Source of the DNA: an uncultured Kordiimonas sp.
GTDB lineage: Bacteria; Pseudomonadota; Alphaproteobacteria; Sphingomonadales; Kordiimonadaceae
NCBI GenBank assembly: GCA_947503625.1
Contig: CANNEK010000002.1
Location: 868,001-932,000, forward strand
Direction of reading: 5' to 3'
Length of the DNA: 64,000 nt
Positions 43,492 to 53,706 of this stretch are shown in pieces; positions within the stretch are counted from its first letter, which is position 1; every line of letters begins with the position of its first letter. Under the pieces are notes generated by a model that saw only the letters and a program-made list of their open reading frames with translations, had not been told where the DNA came from and searched no databases. Both the position numbers and the translations under genes were made by a program.

Positions 43492-46092
43492 ATGAGCGAC
43501 GAAAAGAAATTAACATTGTCCGGCCGCACAACCCTAGGCGTAGGCAAAGGGATGGAAACCGGTCAGGTTCGTCAAAATTTCAGTCATGGGCGCAGCAAAG
43601 CCGTTGTGGTTGAACGCAAGAAGAAGCGCGTCCTTGTAAAAGGCGGCGCGGCGGAACCTGCAGCAGCGCCTGCAGCACCGACGCCTGCAGCGCCTGCAGC
43701 ACCCAAGGCATATGTGCCGAAGAAACCAGTTTCGGATGGTGGCCGGTCGCTTACGGATGCCGAGATGGAAAACCGTCAACGTGTGCTTGATGAAGCGAAT
43801 CGTCGTGCTGAAGAAGAGAAAAAGCAGCGTGCCGCTCTTGAGGCGGAGATGAAAAAGCGCGAAGCCGAGCAAGCTGAAGACAAAGAAGAAGAAGCGCGCC
43901 ATCAGGCTGAAGAAGATGCCAAAAGCCGCGCTGAAGCCGTTGCACGCGAGAAAGCCGAGGCTGAAGCTGCCAAGAAAGCTGCAGACGAACAGGCTGCACG
44001 CGAGAAAGCTGAAGCTGAAGCGACGAAAAAAGCCGAACTGGAAGCCAGGGCCGTGCAGCTCAGGAAGGCCAGCGAAGCTCGTACGGCGGGTGGTGAAACA
44101 GCCACACCGGATCGTGCCGGGAAACCCAAGCGCAAAGACACAAAAAAAGGCGTGCCGGACCGGAACCAGCGTGGCCGTGGCCGCGGCGATGACCGTGGCA
44201 GACGCGGTCGCCTGACTATTTCAACGGCGACCGCCGGTGACGAGCGCCAACGTTCGCTAGCTGCCTACAAGCGGGCACAGGCGAAGAAGCGCGCAGCGGA
44301 AATGGGCGTACAACAGCCACAGCAGCGCCAGTCACGTGAAATTACGGTTCCGGAAGGTATCAGTGTTCAGGAACTTGCGCAGCGGATGGCTGAAAAAGCA
44401 ACTGCAGTCATGAAAGCCCTGATGGGTATGGGCGTGATGGCAACGATCAATGATACGCTTGATCAGGATACAGCCCAGTTGGTTGTTGAAGAGTTTGGCC
44501 ACACCATCAAGCGTGTAAGCGAAGCTGATGTGGAAATCGGTCTGGTTGGTGACGAGGATACGGATGCAGATCTGCAGTCCCGTGCGCCGATCGTGACAGT
44601 TATGGGCCACGTTGACCATGGTAAAACATCGCTGCTGGATGCGCTCAGGAAGGCTAATGTCGTGTCTGGTGAAGCGGGCGGTATCACCCAGCATATTGGT
44701 GCCTATCAGGTTGCAGTCGACGGTGGTGACAAGATCACTTTCCTTGACACGCCCGGTCACGCCGCCTTTACGGAAATGCGTGCGCGCGGTGCCAGTGTGA
44801 CAGATATTGTTATTCTGGTGGTTGCGGCAGATGACGGCGTGATGCCTCAGACCATTGAGGCGATTAACCACTCCAAGGCGGCCGGAGTGCCGATGATTGT
44901 GGCCATCAACAAAATGGACCGTGAGGGCGCAGACCCGACCCGTGTGCGGAACGAACTGCTGCAGCATGAGGTTGTTGTTGAAACCTTCCAGGGTGATACC
45001 CAGGAAGTGGAAGTGTCGGCTATTACCGGCATGGGCCTCGACAAGTTGAAAGAATCGATCGCCCTTCAGGCTGAAATCCTCGAGCTTAAAGCAAACCCGA
45101 ATCGCGCTGCAGAAGGTGTGGTCGTGGAAGCCAAGCTTGATAAAGGCCGTGGCCCGGTTGCGACGGTTCTTGTACAACGCGGTACGCTTCGCGTTGGAGA
45201 CATTTTTGTTGCTGGTGCCGAATGGGGCCGGGTACGGGCGCTGGTGAACGACAAAGGTTCGCAAGTGAAAGAAGCCGGACCAAGCCAGCCAGTTGAGGTA
45301 TTGGGCCTGAACGGTGCACCTGCAGCGGGCGATGATTTCGCTGTGGTTGAAAACGAAGCACGAGCACGCGAAGTGGCTGATTATCGTACTGACCTGCAGC
45401 GCAAAAAACGCCAGGCTGCGTCGGCTGCACCAAAAACGCTTGAAAGCATCTTCTCGAACCTGAAAGAGTCTGAAGGACAGCAGGCCTTTGACGTTGTGAT
45501 CAAGGGTGATGTGCAGGGTTCTGTCGAGGCGATTACGCAAGCGCTGGAGAAGTCCGGCAATGATGACATTCAGTGCCGGGTTATTCACGGGGCCGTTGGT
45601 GGTATCACAGAAGCTGATATTACGCTGGCGAACGCATCGAAAGCGCTGGTAATCGGCTTCAACGTGCGACCCAACAAACAGGCACGCGAGGCGGCTGAAG
45701 TTGAAGGTATTACGATCAAATACTATTCAATCATCTATGATCTGATTGACGACGTGAAAGCGGCGATGGCCGGGCAGCTTGGCCCTGAGTTCAAAGAGAA
45801 CATTATTGGTCGTGCTGACATCAAAGACGCCTTCCAGGCTGGTAAAGCTGGTAAGGCGGCTGGTTGTCTTGTGACCGAAGGCTCTATCCGCAATGACCTT
45901 AAAGCCCGCATTCTGCGCGATGATGTCATCATTTATGAAGGCCAGATCGATAATTTGCGTCGCTTCAAGGACGATGTGAAGAAGGTGGATGCTGGTCAGG
46001 AATGTGGTCTGACCTTTGAAAACTACCATGACTTCAAATCCGGTGACGTGCTTGAAGTTTATGAACTGGAAGAAATGGAACGCGTTCTCTAG
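43492..46092 (+). CDS. infB: Translation initiation factor IF-2
   Basis: 866 residues from the ATG at 43492 (MSDEKKLTL). A long N-terminal region rich in Ala, Glu, Lys and Arg (about 50-260, a charged coiled coil) precedes the G domain: [19 protein letters not shown] (G1, near residue 370), [16 protein letters not shown] (G3) and [13 protein letters not shown] (G4). Domains II to IV follow with [17 protein letters not shown]. It brings initiator tRNA to the 30S subunit. Confidence 0.97.
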   Translation: MSDEKKLTLSGRTTLGVGKGMETGQVRQNFSHGRSKAVVVERKKKRVLVKGGAAEPAAAPAAPTPAAPAAPKAYVPKKPVSDGGRSLTDAEMENRQRVLDEANRRAEEEKKQRAALEAEMKKREAEQAEDKEEEARHQAEEDAKSRAEAVAREKAEAEAAKKAADEQAAREKAEAEATKKAELEARAVQLRKASEARTAGGETATPDRAGKPKRKDTKKGVPDRNQRGRGRGDDRGRRGRLTISTATAGDERQRSLAAYKRAQAKKRAAEMGVQQPQQRQSREITVPEGISVQELAQRMAEKATAVMKALMGMGVMATINDTLDQDTAQLVVEEFGHTIKRVSEADVEIGLVGDEDTDADLQSRAPIVTVMGHVDHGKTSLLDALRKANVVSGEAGGITQHIGAYQVAVDGGDKITFLDTPGHAAFTEMRARGASVTDIVILVVAADDGVMPQTIEAINHSKAAGVPMIVAINKMDREGADPTRVRNELLQHEVVVETFQGDTQEVEVSAITGMGLDKLKESIALQAEILELKANPNRAAEGVVVEAKLDKGRGPVATVLVQRGTLRVGDIFVAGAEWGRVRALVNDKGSQVKEAGPSQPVEVLGLNGAPAAGDDFAVVENEARAREVADYRTDLQRKKRQAASAAPKTLESIFSNLKESEGQQAFDVVIKGDVQGSVEAITQALEKSGNDDIQCRVIHGAVGGITEADITLANASKALVIGFNVRPNKQAREAAEVEGITIKYYSIIYDLIDDVKAAMAGQLGPEFKENIIGRADIKDAFQAGKAGKAAGCLVTEGSIRNDLKARILRDDVIIYEGQIDNLRRFKDDVKKVDAGQECGLTFENYHDFKSGDVLEVYELEEMERVL

Positions 46093-46139
46093 GGAGCGCG
46101 CTCTGTTGATTTCACACAGCAGACACTGAGAACAAAACG

Positions 46140-46538
46140 ATGTCCAGACGAGACCACACAGACAAGGGTGGGCCGAGCTTGCGCCTGTTGCGCGTTGGTG
46201 AAAACGTGCGCCATGCGATTTCGGCAATTCTAACTCGTGGTGACGCGCAGGACCCTGACCTGGACGGCAAATCCGTTACAGTTTCCGAAGTGCGTATCAG
46301 CCCGGATCTTAGAAATGCGACAGTATTTGTGATGCCGCTGGGCGGGGACCCCGACGGCACTATCACCAAGGCGCTTAACAAGAACAGTGGCTTCATTCGC
46401 GGTGAAATGAGCAAAGTGGTACATATGAAATATATGCCACGCCTCAGTTTCAAGCTGGACGAAAGCTTCGATGAAGCAAGCCATATTGATACGCTTCTTA
46501 AAGACCCCAAAGTCCGGCGCGATCTGGAAAGCTCTTAG
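46140..46538 (+). CDS. rbfA: 30S ribosome-binding factor RbfA
   Basis: 132 residues. A KH-like fold: LRLLRVGENVRHAISAILTR, VSEVRISPDLRNATVFVMPL and MKYMPRLSFKLDESFDEA. It helps 16S rRNA 5'-end maturation, notably at low temperature. It lies 47 bp after infB and 8 bp before truB. Confidence 0.95.
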   Translation: MSRRDHTDKGGPSLRLLRVGENVRHAISAILTRGDAQDPDLDGKSVTVSEVRISPDLRNATVFVMPLGGDPDGTITKALNKNSGFIRGEMSKVVHMKYMPRLSFKLDESFDEASHIDTLLKDPKVRRDLESS

Positions 46539-46546
46539 GAGCCAAT

Positions 46547-47446
46547 GTGGCGAGGCGAAAAAAAGGCGACAAGATAGACGGCTGGCTCGTACTTGATAAA
46601 CCCACCGGGATATCCAGCGCCAAAGCTGTTGCCATAATCAAAAGATCATTTAACGCACAGAAAGTTGGTCATGGCGGAACGCTTGATCCGCTTGCGACAG
46701 GTATTTTACCAATAGGGCTTGGCGAAGCGACCAAAACCATGCCGTTCATTGTTGATGCCACCAAGGAATACGACTTCACGGTGAAATGGGGCTCCGCCAC
46801 CGATTCGGATGACTGCGAAGGGGAAGTAACCCATTCCGGAGGCCAAATACCCGACATTGAAGATATAGAAGCCGTCCTGGCGGACTTTGTCGGTGAGATT
46901 GAGCAGGTCCCGCCAGCCTACAGTGCCATCAAGATTGACGGACAGCGGGCATACGCGCTCGCGCGGGCCGGTGAAGAGGTGCGAATGAAGTCAAGAACTG
47001 TTGAAATTCAACAGCTTAATGCAATTTCGCACAATGACGACACCGGAGAAACATCGTTTCATGTGGAATGCGGCAAAGGTACCTATGTACGATCTCTTGG
47101 CCGTGATATCGCTTTGAAACTGGGCACTTATGGTCATCTGACGGCCCTTCGGCGCACGCGAGTTGGTCCATTTGCACTGGATGCAGCGATTTCGCTGGAA
47201 ATGCTGGAGGACTTGAGCCATAGTGCGCCCGCCGCGGGCCTGCTGCGGCCGATTACGACGGCGCTGGACGACATCTCGGCGCTCGCCATAACGGCCCTGG
47301 ACGCCGCCGACATCAAAATGGGTCGGCCTATCCAACAGCCCAACGCTAAGCAGGGTGTCTGTTATCTGATGGACGGTGAAACACCGGTCGCGATTGCAGA
47401 AACCGAGGGCGGCATTGTTCGCCCACTGCGGGTCTTCAATATGTAA
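46547..47446 (+). CDS. truB: tRNA pseudouridine-55 synthase TruB
   Basis: 299 residues. [20 protein letters not shown] and [20 protein letters not shown] include the catalytic aspartate. Also typical are [20 protein letters not shown] and [20 protein letters not shown]. It makes pseudouridine 55 in the T-loop of tRNAs. The start is GTG 46547 with TAGGAG upstream. The C-terminus (about 240-299) is the PUA-like extension. Confidence 0.96.
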   Translation: MARRKKGDKIDGWLVLDKPTGISSAKAVAIIKRSFNAQKVGHGGTLDPLATGILPIGLGEATKTMPFIVDATKEYDFTVKWGSATDSDDCEGEVTHSGGQIPDIEDIEAVLADFVGEIEQVPPAYSAIKIDGQRAYALARAGEEVRMKSRTVEIQQLNAISHNDDTGETSFHVECGKGTYVRSLGRDIALKLGTYGHLTALRRTRVGPFALDAAISLEMLEDLSHSAPAAGLLRPITTALDDISALAITALDAADIKMGRPIQQPNAKQGVCYLMDGETPVAIAETEGGIVRPLRVFNM

Positions 47447-47465
47447 TTTTTTAAGGAGAAGATCG

Positions 47466-47735
47466 ATGTCGATTACTGCTGAAAAGAAACAGGAACTGAT
47501 CAAGGAATACGCGACACAGGAAGGCGACACCGGTTCACCGGAAGTACAAGTAGCTATCCTGACTTCGCGCATCGTGACACTGACTGACCACTTCAAGGAC
47601 CACAAAAAGGATAACCATTCCCGCCGTGGCCTGATCAAGATGGTCAACCAGCGCCGAAAACTTCTCGACTATCTGAAAGGCAAGGATCAAGAGCGATACA
47701 AGTCGCTCATCTCACGCCTCGGTCTGCGGAAGTAA
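47466..47735 (+). CDS. rpsO: 30S ribosomal protein S15
   Basis: 89 residues from the ATG at 47466 with AAGGAGA upstream. The family signature is visible: [20 protein letters not shown] and [20 protein letters not shown]. Length is exactly as expected. It binds 16S rRNA and bridges to 23S rRNA. It is followed by a strong terminator hairpin that separates it from pnp. Confidence 0.97.
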   Translation: MSITAEKKQELIKEYATQEGDTGSPEVQVAILTSRIVTLTDHFKDHKKDNHSRRGLIKMVNQRRKLLDYLKGKDQERYKSLISRLGLRK

Positions 47736-47747
47736 GCTGATCAAATT

Positions 47748-47780
47748 GGCCGGTCCAGAGGGACCGGCCTTCTTGCTTTT
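47748..47780 (+). terminator. Intrinsic terminator after rpsO
   Basis: GGCCGGTCC-AGAG-GGACCGGCC is a 9-bp perfect stem followed by TTCTTGCTTTT. It starts 13 bp after the rpsO stop. The imperfect U-tract may allow partial read-through to pnp, as in the E. coli rpsO-pnp pair. Confidence 0.85.
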
Positions 47781-47874
47781 CAGGACGAACTTTCGGGTAC
47801 TTGTTCCCAACTCCTGAAATCAGGCAGGACACCTTCCGCCCGGCATGAGGCCTGGTGGGGGATACGACGATAAG

Positions 47875-47897
47875 GGCATATCCATAGGGGATATGCC
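47875..47897 (+). promoter_or_regulatory. pnp leader hairpin
   Basis: GGCATATCC-ATAGG-GGATATGCC is a 9-bp perfect stem with a 5-nt loop, about 55 bp before the pnp start and with no U-tract. In E. coli the pnp leader carries a duplex cleaved by RNase III for autoregulation. This hairpin could play a similar part (inference). Confidence 0.5.
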
Positions 47898-47952
47898 AGG
47901 GCTGAACCGGCTGAGAAAATGCGAAACCCGGCGGCCCGTGAAAGGTAAAAAT

Positions 47953-50121
47953 ATGTTTGATATACATCGCAAATCAATTGAATGGGGTGGCCGTACCCTG
48001 ACACTGGAAACCGGTCATGTTGCTCGCCAGGCTGGCGGTGCCGTTATGGCTTCTTACGGCGACACAACAGTACTTTGCACCGTGGTGGGTGCACGTTCCG
48101 TCAAGCCAGGGCAGGATTTCTTCCCGCTGACGGTTAATTACACCGAGAAATACTATGCAGCTGGCAAGATCCCGGGTGGTTTCTTCAAACGCGAAGGCCG
48201 TCCAAGTGAAAAAGAAACACTGATCTGCCGCCTGATTGACCGCCCGATTCGTCCTCTTTTCCCGGACGGATTTAAAAACGAAGTTCAAATCATCTGTACC
48301 GTTGTCAGCCACGATCTCGAAAACGATAGCGATATTGTTGCCATGATCGGTGCATCTGCTGCACTAACTCTTTCCGGCCTTCCGTTCTTTGGTCCGATTG
48401 CCGGCGCTAAAGTGGGTTACATGGACGGTGAATACGTGCTGAACCCAACCATCGAACAGATCAAGGAAAGCGACCTTGAGCTGACGGTTGCCGGTACGCG
48501 TGACGCTGTGCTGATGGTTGAATCAGAAGCAAACGAACTTCCTGAAGATGTTATGCTCGGCGCTGTCATGTATGGCCATGAGCAGCAGCAGGCCGTGATC
48601 GATCTGATTATTTCATTGGCTGAAGAAGCTGCCAAAGAACCTTGGGAACTGCCTGAAGGCCCGGACATGTCTGGCTTGAAAGCGAAAATCGCCGAGGTTG
48701 CCGAAGCTGATATGCGTGCTGCTTATGAAATCAAGGTCAAGCAAGAGCGTTCTGGCCGTATTGCCGAGATCAAAGCTGCTGTGAAAGAAGCCGTAGCACC
48801 GATTTTGGAAGAAAACGAGGACCTGACAGATGCAATGGTCGGTGACCTGACGAAAAAGCTGGAAAGCTCTATTGTTCGCGGCGATATCCTTGCAACAGGT
48901 ACCCGCATTGATGGCCGCGCACTCGACGATGTCCGTGACATCGAAGCCATGGCAGGTATCCTGCCGCGCACCCATGGTTCTGCATTGTTCACTCGCGGAG
49001 AAACACAGGGCCTGGTCGTGGCAACCCTTGGTACCGGTGAAGACGAGCAGATCATCGATCAGCTTGAAGGTTCTTACCGCTCCAAGTTCATGCTGCATTA
49101 CAACTTCCCGCCATTTTCTGTTGGTGAATGTGGCCGCGTCGGTTTCACAGGCCGCCGCGAAGTGGGTCATGGCAAGCTCGCATGGCGTGCTGTTCAGGCT
49201 GTTCTCCCCGATGCGGAAGAATTCCCTTACACGATCCGCCTGGTTTCGGAGATTACGGAATCGAACGGTTCGTCTTCCATGGCAACTGTGTGTGGTTCCT
49301 CTCTTGCGATGATGGATGCCGGTGTGCCAATCAGCCGCCCGGTTTCCGGTATTGCGATGGGTCTTATTAAAGAAGGCGACAAGTTTGCAGTTCTGTCTGA
49401 CATCCTTGGTGATGAAGATCATCTCGGTGACATGGACTTTAAAGTGGCGGGTACTGAAAAAGGCCTGACTGCACTGCAGATGGACATCAAAATTCAGGGA
49501 ATTACCAAAGAGATCATGGAAGTTGCTCTCGAGCAGGCTGGCCGTGGTCGCGCCTATATTCTTGATGAGATGAACAAAGGCCTTTCGGGTGCTCGTAACG
49601 AGCTTTCCGAACACGCCCCACGCATCGAAACCATGAAAATTCCGGTCGACAAGATTCGCGAAGTTATTGGTACTGGTGGTAAGGTGATCCGCGAGATCGT
49701 CGAAAGCACAGGCGCGAAAGTGAACATCGACGACGATGGCACGATTAAAATCGCGTCTTCTGTAGCCAGCGAAATTGAAGCAGCCAAAGCCTGGATCACC
49801 GGTATTGTTGCCGAGCCTGAAGTTGGCACGATCTACAAAGGTAAAGTGGTTCGCATCATGGACTTCGGTGCATTTGTGAACTTCATGGGCAGCCGTGATG
49901 GCCTTGTACATATTTCTGAACTCGTTGAAGAGCGTGTTGAGAAGGTGACAGATGTGGTCAACGAAGGCGATGAAGTCTACGTGAAATGCCTTGAAATTGA
50001 TGGCCGCGGCAAGGTACGCCTGTCGATGCGGGTTGTTGATCAGGAAACTGGTGAAGATGATCCGAACGCGGCACCGCCGAAGTCCGGCCCGAGCAAAGGC
50101 CCTCGTCGCAGCCGCGACTAA
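47953..50121 (+). CDS. pnp: Polyribonucleotide nucleotidyltransferase (PNPase)
   Basis: 722 residues from the ATG at 47953 ([13 protein letters not shown]), preceded by AAAGG; upstream codons do not resemble the family. Two RNase PH domains (about 10-140 and 310-540; [20 protein letters not shown] and the FTRGETQ segment), a KH domain (about 555-615; [20 protein letters not shown]) and an S1 domain (about 620-690; [19 protein letters not shown]). It degrades RNA phosphorolytically from the 3' end. The tail is short, basic and proline-rich. Confidence 0.97.
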   Translation: MFDIHRKSIEWGGRTLTLETGHVARQAGGAVMASYGDTTVLCTVVGARSVKPGQDFFPLTVNYTEKYYAAGKIPGGFFKREGRPSEKETLICRLIDRPIRPLFPDGFKNEVQIICTVVSHDLENDSDIVAMIGASAALTLSGLPFFGPIAGAKVGYMDGEYVLNPTIEQIKESDLELTVAGTRDAVLMVESEANELPEDVMLGAVMYGHEQQQAVIDLIISLAEEAAKEPWELPEGPDMSGLKAKIAEVAEADMRAAYEIKVKQERSGRIAEIKAAVKEAVAPILEENEDLTDAMVGDLTKKLESSIVRGDILATGTRIDGRALDDVRDIEAMAGILPRTHGSALFTRGETQGLVVATLGTGEDEQIIDQLEGSYRSKFMLHYNFPPFSVGECGRVGFTGRREVGHGKLAWRAVQAVLPDAEEFPYTIRLVSEITESNGSSSMATVCGSSLAMMDAGVPISRPVSGIAMGLIKEGDKFAVLSDILGDEDHLGDMDFKVAGTEKGLTALQMDIKIQGITKEIMEVALEQAGRGRAYILDEMNKGLSGARNELSEHAPRIETMKIPVDKIREVIGTGGKVIREIVESTGAKVNIDDDGTIKIASSVASEIEAAKAWITGIVAEPEVGTIYKGKVVRIMDFGAFVNFMGSRDGLVHISELVEERVEKVTDVVNEGDEVYVKCLEIDGRGKVRLSMRVVDQETGEDDPNAAPPKSGPSKGPRRSRD

Positions 50122-50165
50122 AGCCCTGCTTGCGACCAACGGTTCATCGAACCGGTAATTGAAAT

Positions 50166-50198
50166 GCAACTGGCGTGTGGTATGGTCACGCCAGTTGC
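50166..50198. repeat. 12-bp perfect inverted repeat between pnp and the NMO-like gene
   Basis: GCAACTGGCGTG-TGGTATGGT-CACGCCAGTTGC. No U-tract follows in either direction. It precedes the pnp terminator by 8 bp and may protect the pnp mRNA 3' end or form a regulator site. Its role is unknown. Confidence 0.6.
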
Positions 50199-50206
50199 CA
50201 TGGTAA

Positions 50207-50234
50207 CCCGGCTTGCGGGCCGGGCTATTTTATT
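50207..50234 (+). terminator. Intrinsic terminator after pnp
   Basis: CCCGGC-TTGCGG-GCCGGG is a 6-bp GC-rich stem followed by CTATTTTATT. It lies 85 bp after the pnp stop and just before the ribosome site region of the next gene. Confidence 0.6.
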
Positions 50235-50266
50235 GGGCCGAAAGCGGCCATATGTCGGGGGTACGA

Positions 50267-51661
50267 ATGAGTTTGAACCTGGATACAATCAGGCTTGGTG
50301 GCAAGGATGTTTTGCCGTTGATTGAAGGCGGTAAAGGTGTTGCCATTTCGGCGGGTGCCAGTTCAGGCCCGTGGGCAAACGCTGGCGGTGTCGGCACAAT
50401 TTCTGCTGTTATCGCTGATCAGTATGATCAGCATGGCAACGTTGTTGTTCATGAATATGCCGGGCGCACGCGCCGTGACCGCCACGATGAAATGGTCGAT
50501 TATTCCATCAAAGGTACGATTGATCAGGTCAGGAAAGCCTGGGAGCTTTCAAAAGGCGAAGGCCTTATCAACATCAATATGTTGTGGGAACTCGGGGGGG
50601 CACAGCGCATCCTTCATGGGGTTCTCGAGAAAACCAAAGGCATGATCCACGGTGTGACCTGTGGTGCCGGCATGCCATTCAAGCTGGGCGAACTCGCGGG
50701 CAAATACAATGTCCACTATTACCCGATCGTCTCTAGCGGTCGCGCTTTCAATCTGTTGTGGCGCCGGGCGTACAAGAATGTATCGGAATTGCTGGGCGGT
50801 GTGGTTTATGAAGATCCTTGGCTTGCAGGCGGACACAACGGTTTGTCAAATGCCGAAGACCCGACCAAGCCGGGTGATCCATACCCGCGTGTGCTTGAGC
50901 TTCGCAATATCATGCGTAAACTTGGCCTTGGCGAAACACCGATCATCATGGCTGGCGGTGTCTGGAACCTGAAAGAATGGAAAGACTGGATCGACAATAA
51001 GGAGCTTGGCCCGATCATGTTCCAGTTCGGGACCCGTCCGTTGCTTACCAAGGAAAGCCCTATTTCTGACCGCTGGAAGAAGAAGCTGACGGAATTGAAG
51101 GCGGGTGACATTCTGCTCCAGAATTTCAGCCCGACCGGTTTCTTTTCAAGCGCATTGAAGAACAGTTTCATTGGTGAACTGGTTGGTCGCAATGACCGGC
51201 AGGTTAGCTTCAGCCCAACCGCCACGGAAGAGTTCAATACCGAAATGGTTCTGGAGCGAAAAAAGTATTTTGTGCGTGGTGCCGATGTCGAGAAAATTCA
51301 GGCATGGGTTTCGGAAGGTTTTGAGAAGGCGTTGAAAACACCGGACGACAGCCTGATTTTTGTCACGGCTGATAAATGCGCTGAAATCCGTAAGGATCAG
51401 GCAGACTGTGTTGGCTGTCTTAGCCAGTGCCGTTTCTCAAGCTGGGCGGACAATGAGAAAAATGCCACCGGTCGTTTGGCGGACCCCAGAAGTTTCTGCA
51501 TTCAGAAAACGCTGGATGATGTTGCACACGACGGCAGCGTTGAAGACAATCTGGTGTTTGCAGGCCATAACGCCTTCCGGTTTGGTACTGATCCATTTTA
51601 TTCGAACGGCTTTATCCCGACAGTAAAACAGCTGATGGACCGTATCGTCACGGGTGACTGA
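50267..51661 (+). CDS. Nitronate monooxygenase-like FMN enzyme with cysteine-rich C-terminus
   Basis: 464 residues from the ATG at 50267 (MSLNLDTIRLGG), preceded by GGGGG; the frame is open 18 codons further but without a site. The N-terminal TIM barrel has the family's FMN contacts: AISAGASSGPWANAGGVGTI, CGAGMPFKLGELAGKY and IIMAGGVW. It is longer than classical nitronate monooxygenases (about 320-360 residues). The C-terminal extension has Cys371, Cys381, Cys384, Cys388 and Cys411 (DCVGCLSQCRF core), which could hold an iron-sulfur cluster or zinc. The enzyme may oxidise nitronates or act as an enoyl reductase-like flavoprotein (family knowledge; substrate unknown). Confidence 0.8.
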   Translation: MSLNLDTIRLGGKDVLPLIEGGKGVAISAGASSGPWANAGGVGTISAVIADQYDQHGNVVVHEYAGRTRRDRHDEMVDYSIKGTIDQVRKAWELSKGEGLININMLWELGGAQRILHGVLEKTKGMIHGVTCGAGMPFKLGELAGKYNVHYYPIVSSGRAFNLLWRRAYKNVSELLGGVVYEDPWLAGGHNGLSNAEDPTKPGDPYPRVLELRNIMRKLGLGETPIIMAGGVWNLKEWKDWIDNKELGPIMFQFGTRPLLTKESPISDRWKKKLTELKAGDILLQNFSPTGFFSSALKNSFIGELVGRNDRQVSFSPTATEEFNTEMVLERKKYFVRGADVEKIQAWVSEGFEKALKTPDDSLIFVTADKCAEIRKDQADCVGCLSQCRFSSWADNEKNATGRLADPRSFCIQKTLDDVAHDGSVEDNLVFAGHNAFRFGTDPFYSNGFIPTVKQLMDRIVTGD

Positions 51662-51685
51662 TCATGTTGGTAAATCATTAATTAG

Positions 51686-51715
51686 AAAAAAGCCCGGCTT
51701 ATGTCGGGCTTTTTT
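51686..51715. terminator. Bidirectional terminator between convergent genes
   Basis: AAAAAAGCCCG-GCTTATGT-CGGGCTTTTTT forms a strong A/T-flanked stem, ending the NMO-like transcript rightward and the NTF2-like transcript leftward. The leftward gene's TAA stop lies inside the 3' arm. Confidence 0.88.
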
Positions 51716-52097
51716 ATTGACGGTCGGTCCAGGTTCCCTGATGGAAAAGCAGTTGCCAGCGATTGTCCTTGTACCGCCACACAGAGCTGCGGCGCGAACC
51801 CGGCTTTATGTCTCCATGCTTGGTTTGGCGCGTGGGGATTGCATAGGTGGCGAGAAGGCTATCACCAGCGAGCTTCTTTATAGTAAAATCCTGAATGTCA
51901 TACGGGATGAATTCGCTATCGCTTTTCAACAGTGCCATGATCTCGGTTTTGTCAAAACGCCTGCCCGACGCACCAAATTCGACGAAGTTGTCATCAAGCA
52001 ATTCAGACATCATACCAGGGTCTTGCCTGCAAGCAGCATGTGAAAGCTGTTGTTCGAGGGAAAGGATCAGTTCCCTAAGCTGGTTTTCGGTGTCCAT
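51714..52097 (-). CDS. DUF4440/NTF2-like protein
   Basis: 127 residues, no signal peptide. A single NTF2-like domain of the DUF4440 type: LEQQLSHAACRQDPGMMSEL, LLDDNFVEFGASGRRFDKTE, and the closing VWRYKDNRWQLLFHQGTWTD. Cytoplasmic small-ligand-binding or enzyme-like fold; function not predictable. It is convergent with the NMO-like gene and divergent from the sensor kinase. Confidence 0.8.
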   Translation of the reverse strand: MDTENQLRELILSLEQQLSHAACRQDPGMMSELLDDNFVEFGASGRRFDKTEIMALLKSDSEFIPYDIQDFTIKKLAGDSLLATYAIPTRQTKHGDIKPGSRRSSVWRYKDNRWQLLFHQGTWTDRQ

Positions 52098-52312
52098 AGA
52101 ATGTCCTTTGCGGGTGCTTTTTCCATAGTCTGGTTATGTCACATTCACCAGTCAATTGTTGTTCCATTCCGATTGTTGCCCGTGCGCCGGTGCAGGCTTT
52201 TCAGATGTTATCGATAAAGCCTTTCAAAGAAATCTGCACATCGACATGTCTTTCAGTTTACCTTAAATTTACAGGCAGCCTCTATAAGGCCCCAAGGGGT
52301 GGAATAGTCACT

Positions 52313-53659
52313 GTGGTATTGACGAACGCACAAAAGATTTTGGGAGTTTCCCGTGCCGTTGCGGCCTGGGGTATCGGTGTGGCGTGCCTGGCTTCTGCGG
52401 TCTTCACCATATCTGGTAACATCATGGGGTTCCTGACCCCGTATGAAACCTATATCGGCCCAATATTTGTCGGCGTGACTTTCTTTTTCATGCTCGGTTT
52501 TCTGTTCGCGCCCGAGGACTGGCTGATCGGGTTGGCGGCTTGTTTCAAGATATTTGCGGGCCTCGTCACACTCGGTGGTTTTGTCGAGGGTGCCCTGACC
52601 CTGCACAGCAATGTTGAATTCTATCTGATGTGGGTGCCAATCTATTACACAGCACTGATTTTTGGCGCGACTGCACCGTCTCAGCGCAGATGGGGTGCCA
52701 TCTTTTTTGCCATAAGCAGCGGCAGCATACTGACCGCTCTTTCGTTTGGGCCACTGGAATGGACGCATCCGCATGCCCTGTTACTTCTGGCCGCTATTTT
52801 GGGGCAATTCGCATTGCTTGTGGTTTTTTCGGAACTGGCGAAATCCATGCACCAGGGAGCGCTGGCCGAAGCCCAGCTTGTTGCCGCAGAAGACCATGCA
52901 AGATTGCTCCAGTTTGCCACAGACGAGGCCGAGCAGGCCAACAGGGCCAAGTCTGCTTTCATCGCCAATATGAGCCATGAGTTCCGGACGCCGCTTAATG
53001 CTATCATGGGATTTTCCCAGGTCTTGCGCGGTGAGGCCGGAATCGACGTCAGCGATGAAAAACAGCAGGAATATACGCTTGATATCGAACGCAGTGCAGA
53101 TCACTTATTGTCGCTGATAAACGACATTCTGGATTTGTCAAAAATCGAGTCCGGCAAGATGGAACTGGCAGATGACCACGTTTCTATCAAAGACGTATTT
53201 TCTGCCATAAACGCCATGGTCAGTGTGCTTCTGGAAGACAAGCATCTAAGGTTTGTCATCGATGTCATTGGTCGGGTGCCTGACCTCGTCGCTGACGAGC
53301 GCAGTGTTCGTCAGATGCTGATCAACCTGGTGTCGAATGCTATCAAGTTTACGCCGGAAAATGGTGTCATTGTATTGCTGGCCACCAATGCGCCGGATGG
53401 TGGTGTCGAAATTTCCCTATCGGATACAGGCATCGGTATGGACGGACCAACATTGAGGCGTGTGCTCAAGCCATTTGAACAGGGCGAAACGTCATACCGT
53501 GCCCAACAGGGCGGTACGGGGCTTGGTTTGCCACTGGTGCAATCGCTTGCCCGCTTGCATGAAGCCGAGTTCCATATCCAGAGTAAACCGGGTTCGGGCA
53601 CGGACATAAAAATCATTTTTCCGGAAAAACGCACCATCACAAAAACCGGCGCCGTTTAA
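52313..53659 (+). CDS. Membrane sensor histidine kinase
   Basis: 448 residues from GTG 52313 (GGGGTGGAA upstream); TTG 52319 is an alternative. The open frame runs back to 52136 but its extra residues look non-coding. Five or six membrane helices (about 15-175) form the input domain, with little periplasmic sequence. The kinase core has SAFIANMSHEFRTPLNAIMG with phosphoacceptor His222, LINLVSNAIKFTPENG (N box), LSDTGIGMDG (G1) and GGTGLGLPLVQSLA (G2). It has no receiver domain and no neighbouring response regulator, so it is an orphan kinase. It could feed the HPt protein at 13.8 kb (speculation). Confidence 0.9.
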   Translation: MVLTNAQKILGVSRAVAAWGIGVACLASAVFTISGNIMGFLTPYETYIGPIFVGVTFFFMLGFLFAPEDWLIGLAACFKIFAGLVTLGGFVEGALTLHSNVEFYLMWVPIYYTALIFGATAPSQRRWGAIFFAISSGSILTALSFGPLEWTHPHALLLLAAILGQFALLVVFSELAKSMHQGALAEAQLVAAEDHARLLQFATDEAEQANRAKSAFIANMSHEFRTPLNAIMGFSQVLRGEAGIDVSDEKQQEYTLDIERSADHLLSLINDILDLSKIESGKMELADDHVSIKDVFSAINAMVSVLLEDKHLRFVIDVIGRVPDLVADERSVRQMLINLVSNAIKFTPENGVIVLLATNAPDGGVEISLSDTGIGMDGPTLRRVLKPFEQGETSYRAQQGGTGLGLPLVQSLARLHEAEFHIQSKPGSGTDIKIIFPEKRTITKTGAV

Positions 53660-53706
53660 AATGTGCTCAGGCAAACCCTGATATCCGGGCAATGTAATTG
53701 CCAGTG

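Noticed and set aside
44332-45588. Long open frame on the minus strand inside infB (418 codons)
   Set aside because: It lies wholly antisense to the highly conserved IF-2 G domain, has no family resemblance and follows from codon bias of infB.
48613-50169. Long open frame on the minus strand inside pnp (518 codons)
   Set aside because: Antisense shadow of PNPase. Its translation is rich in His/Phe/Asn as expected from reversed codons, and no ribosome site is seen.
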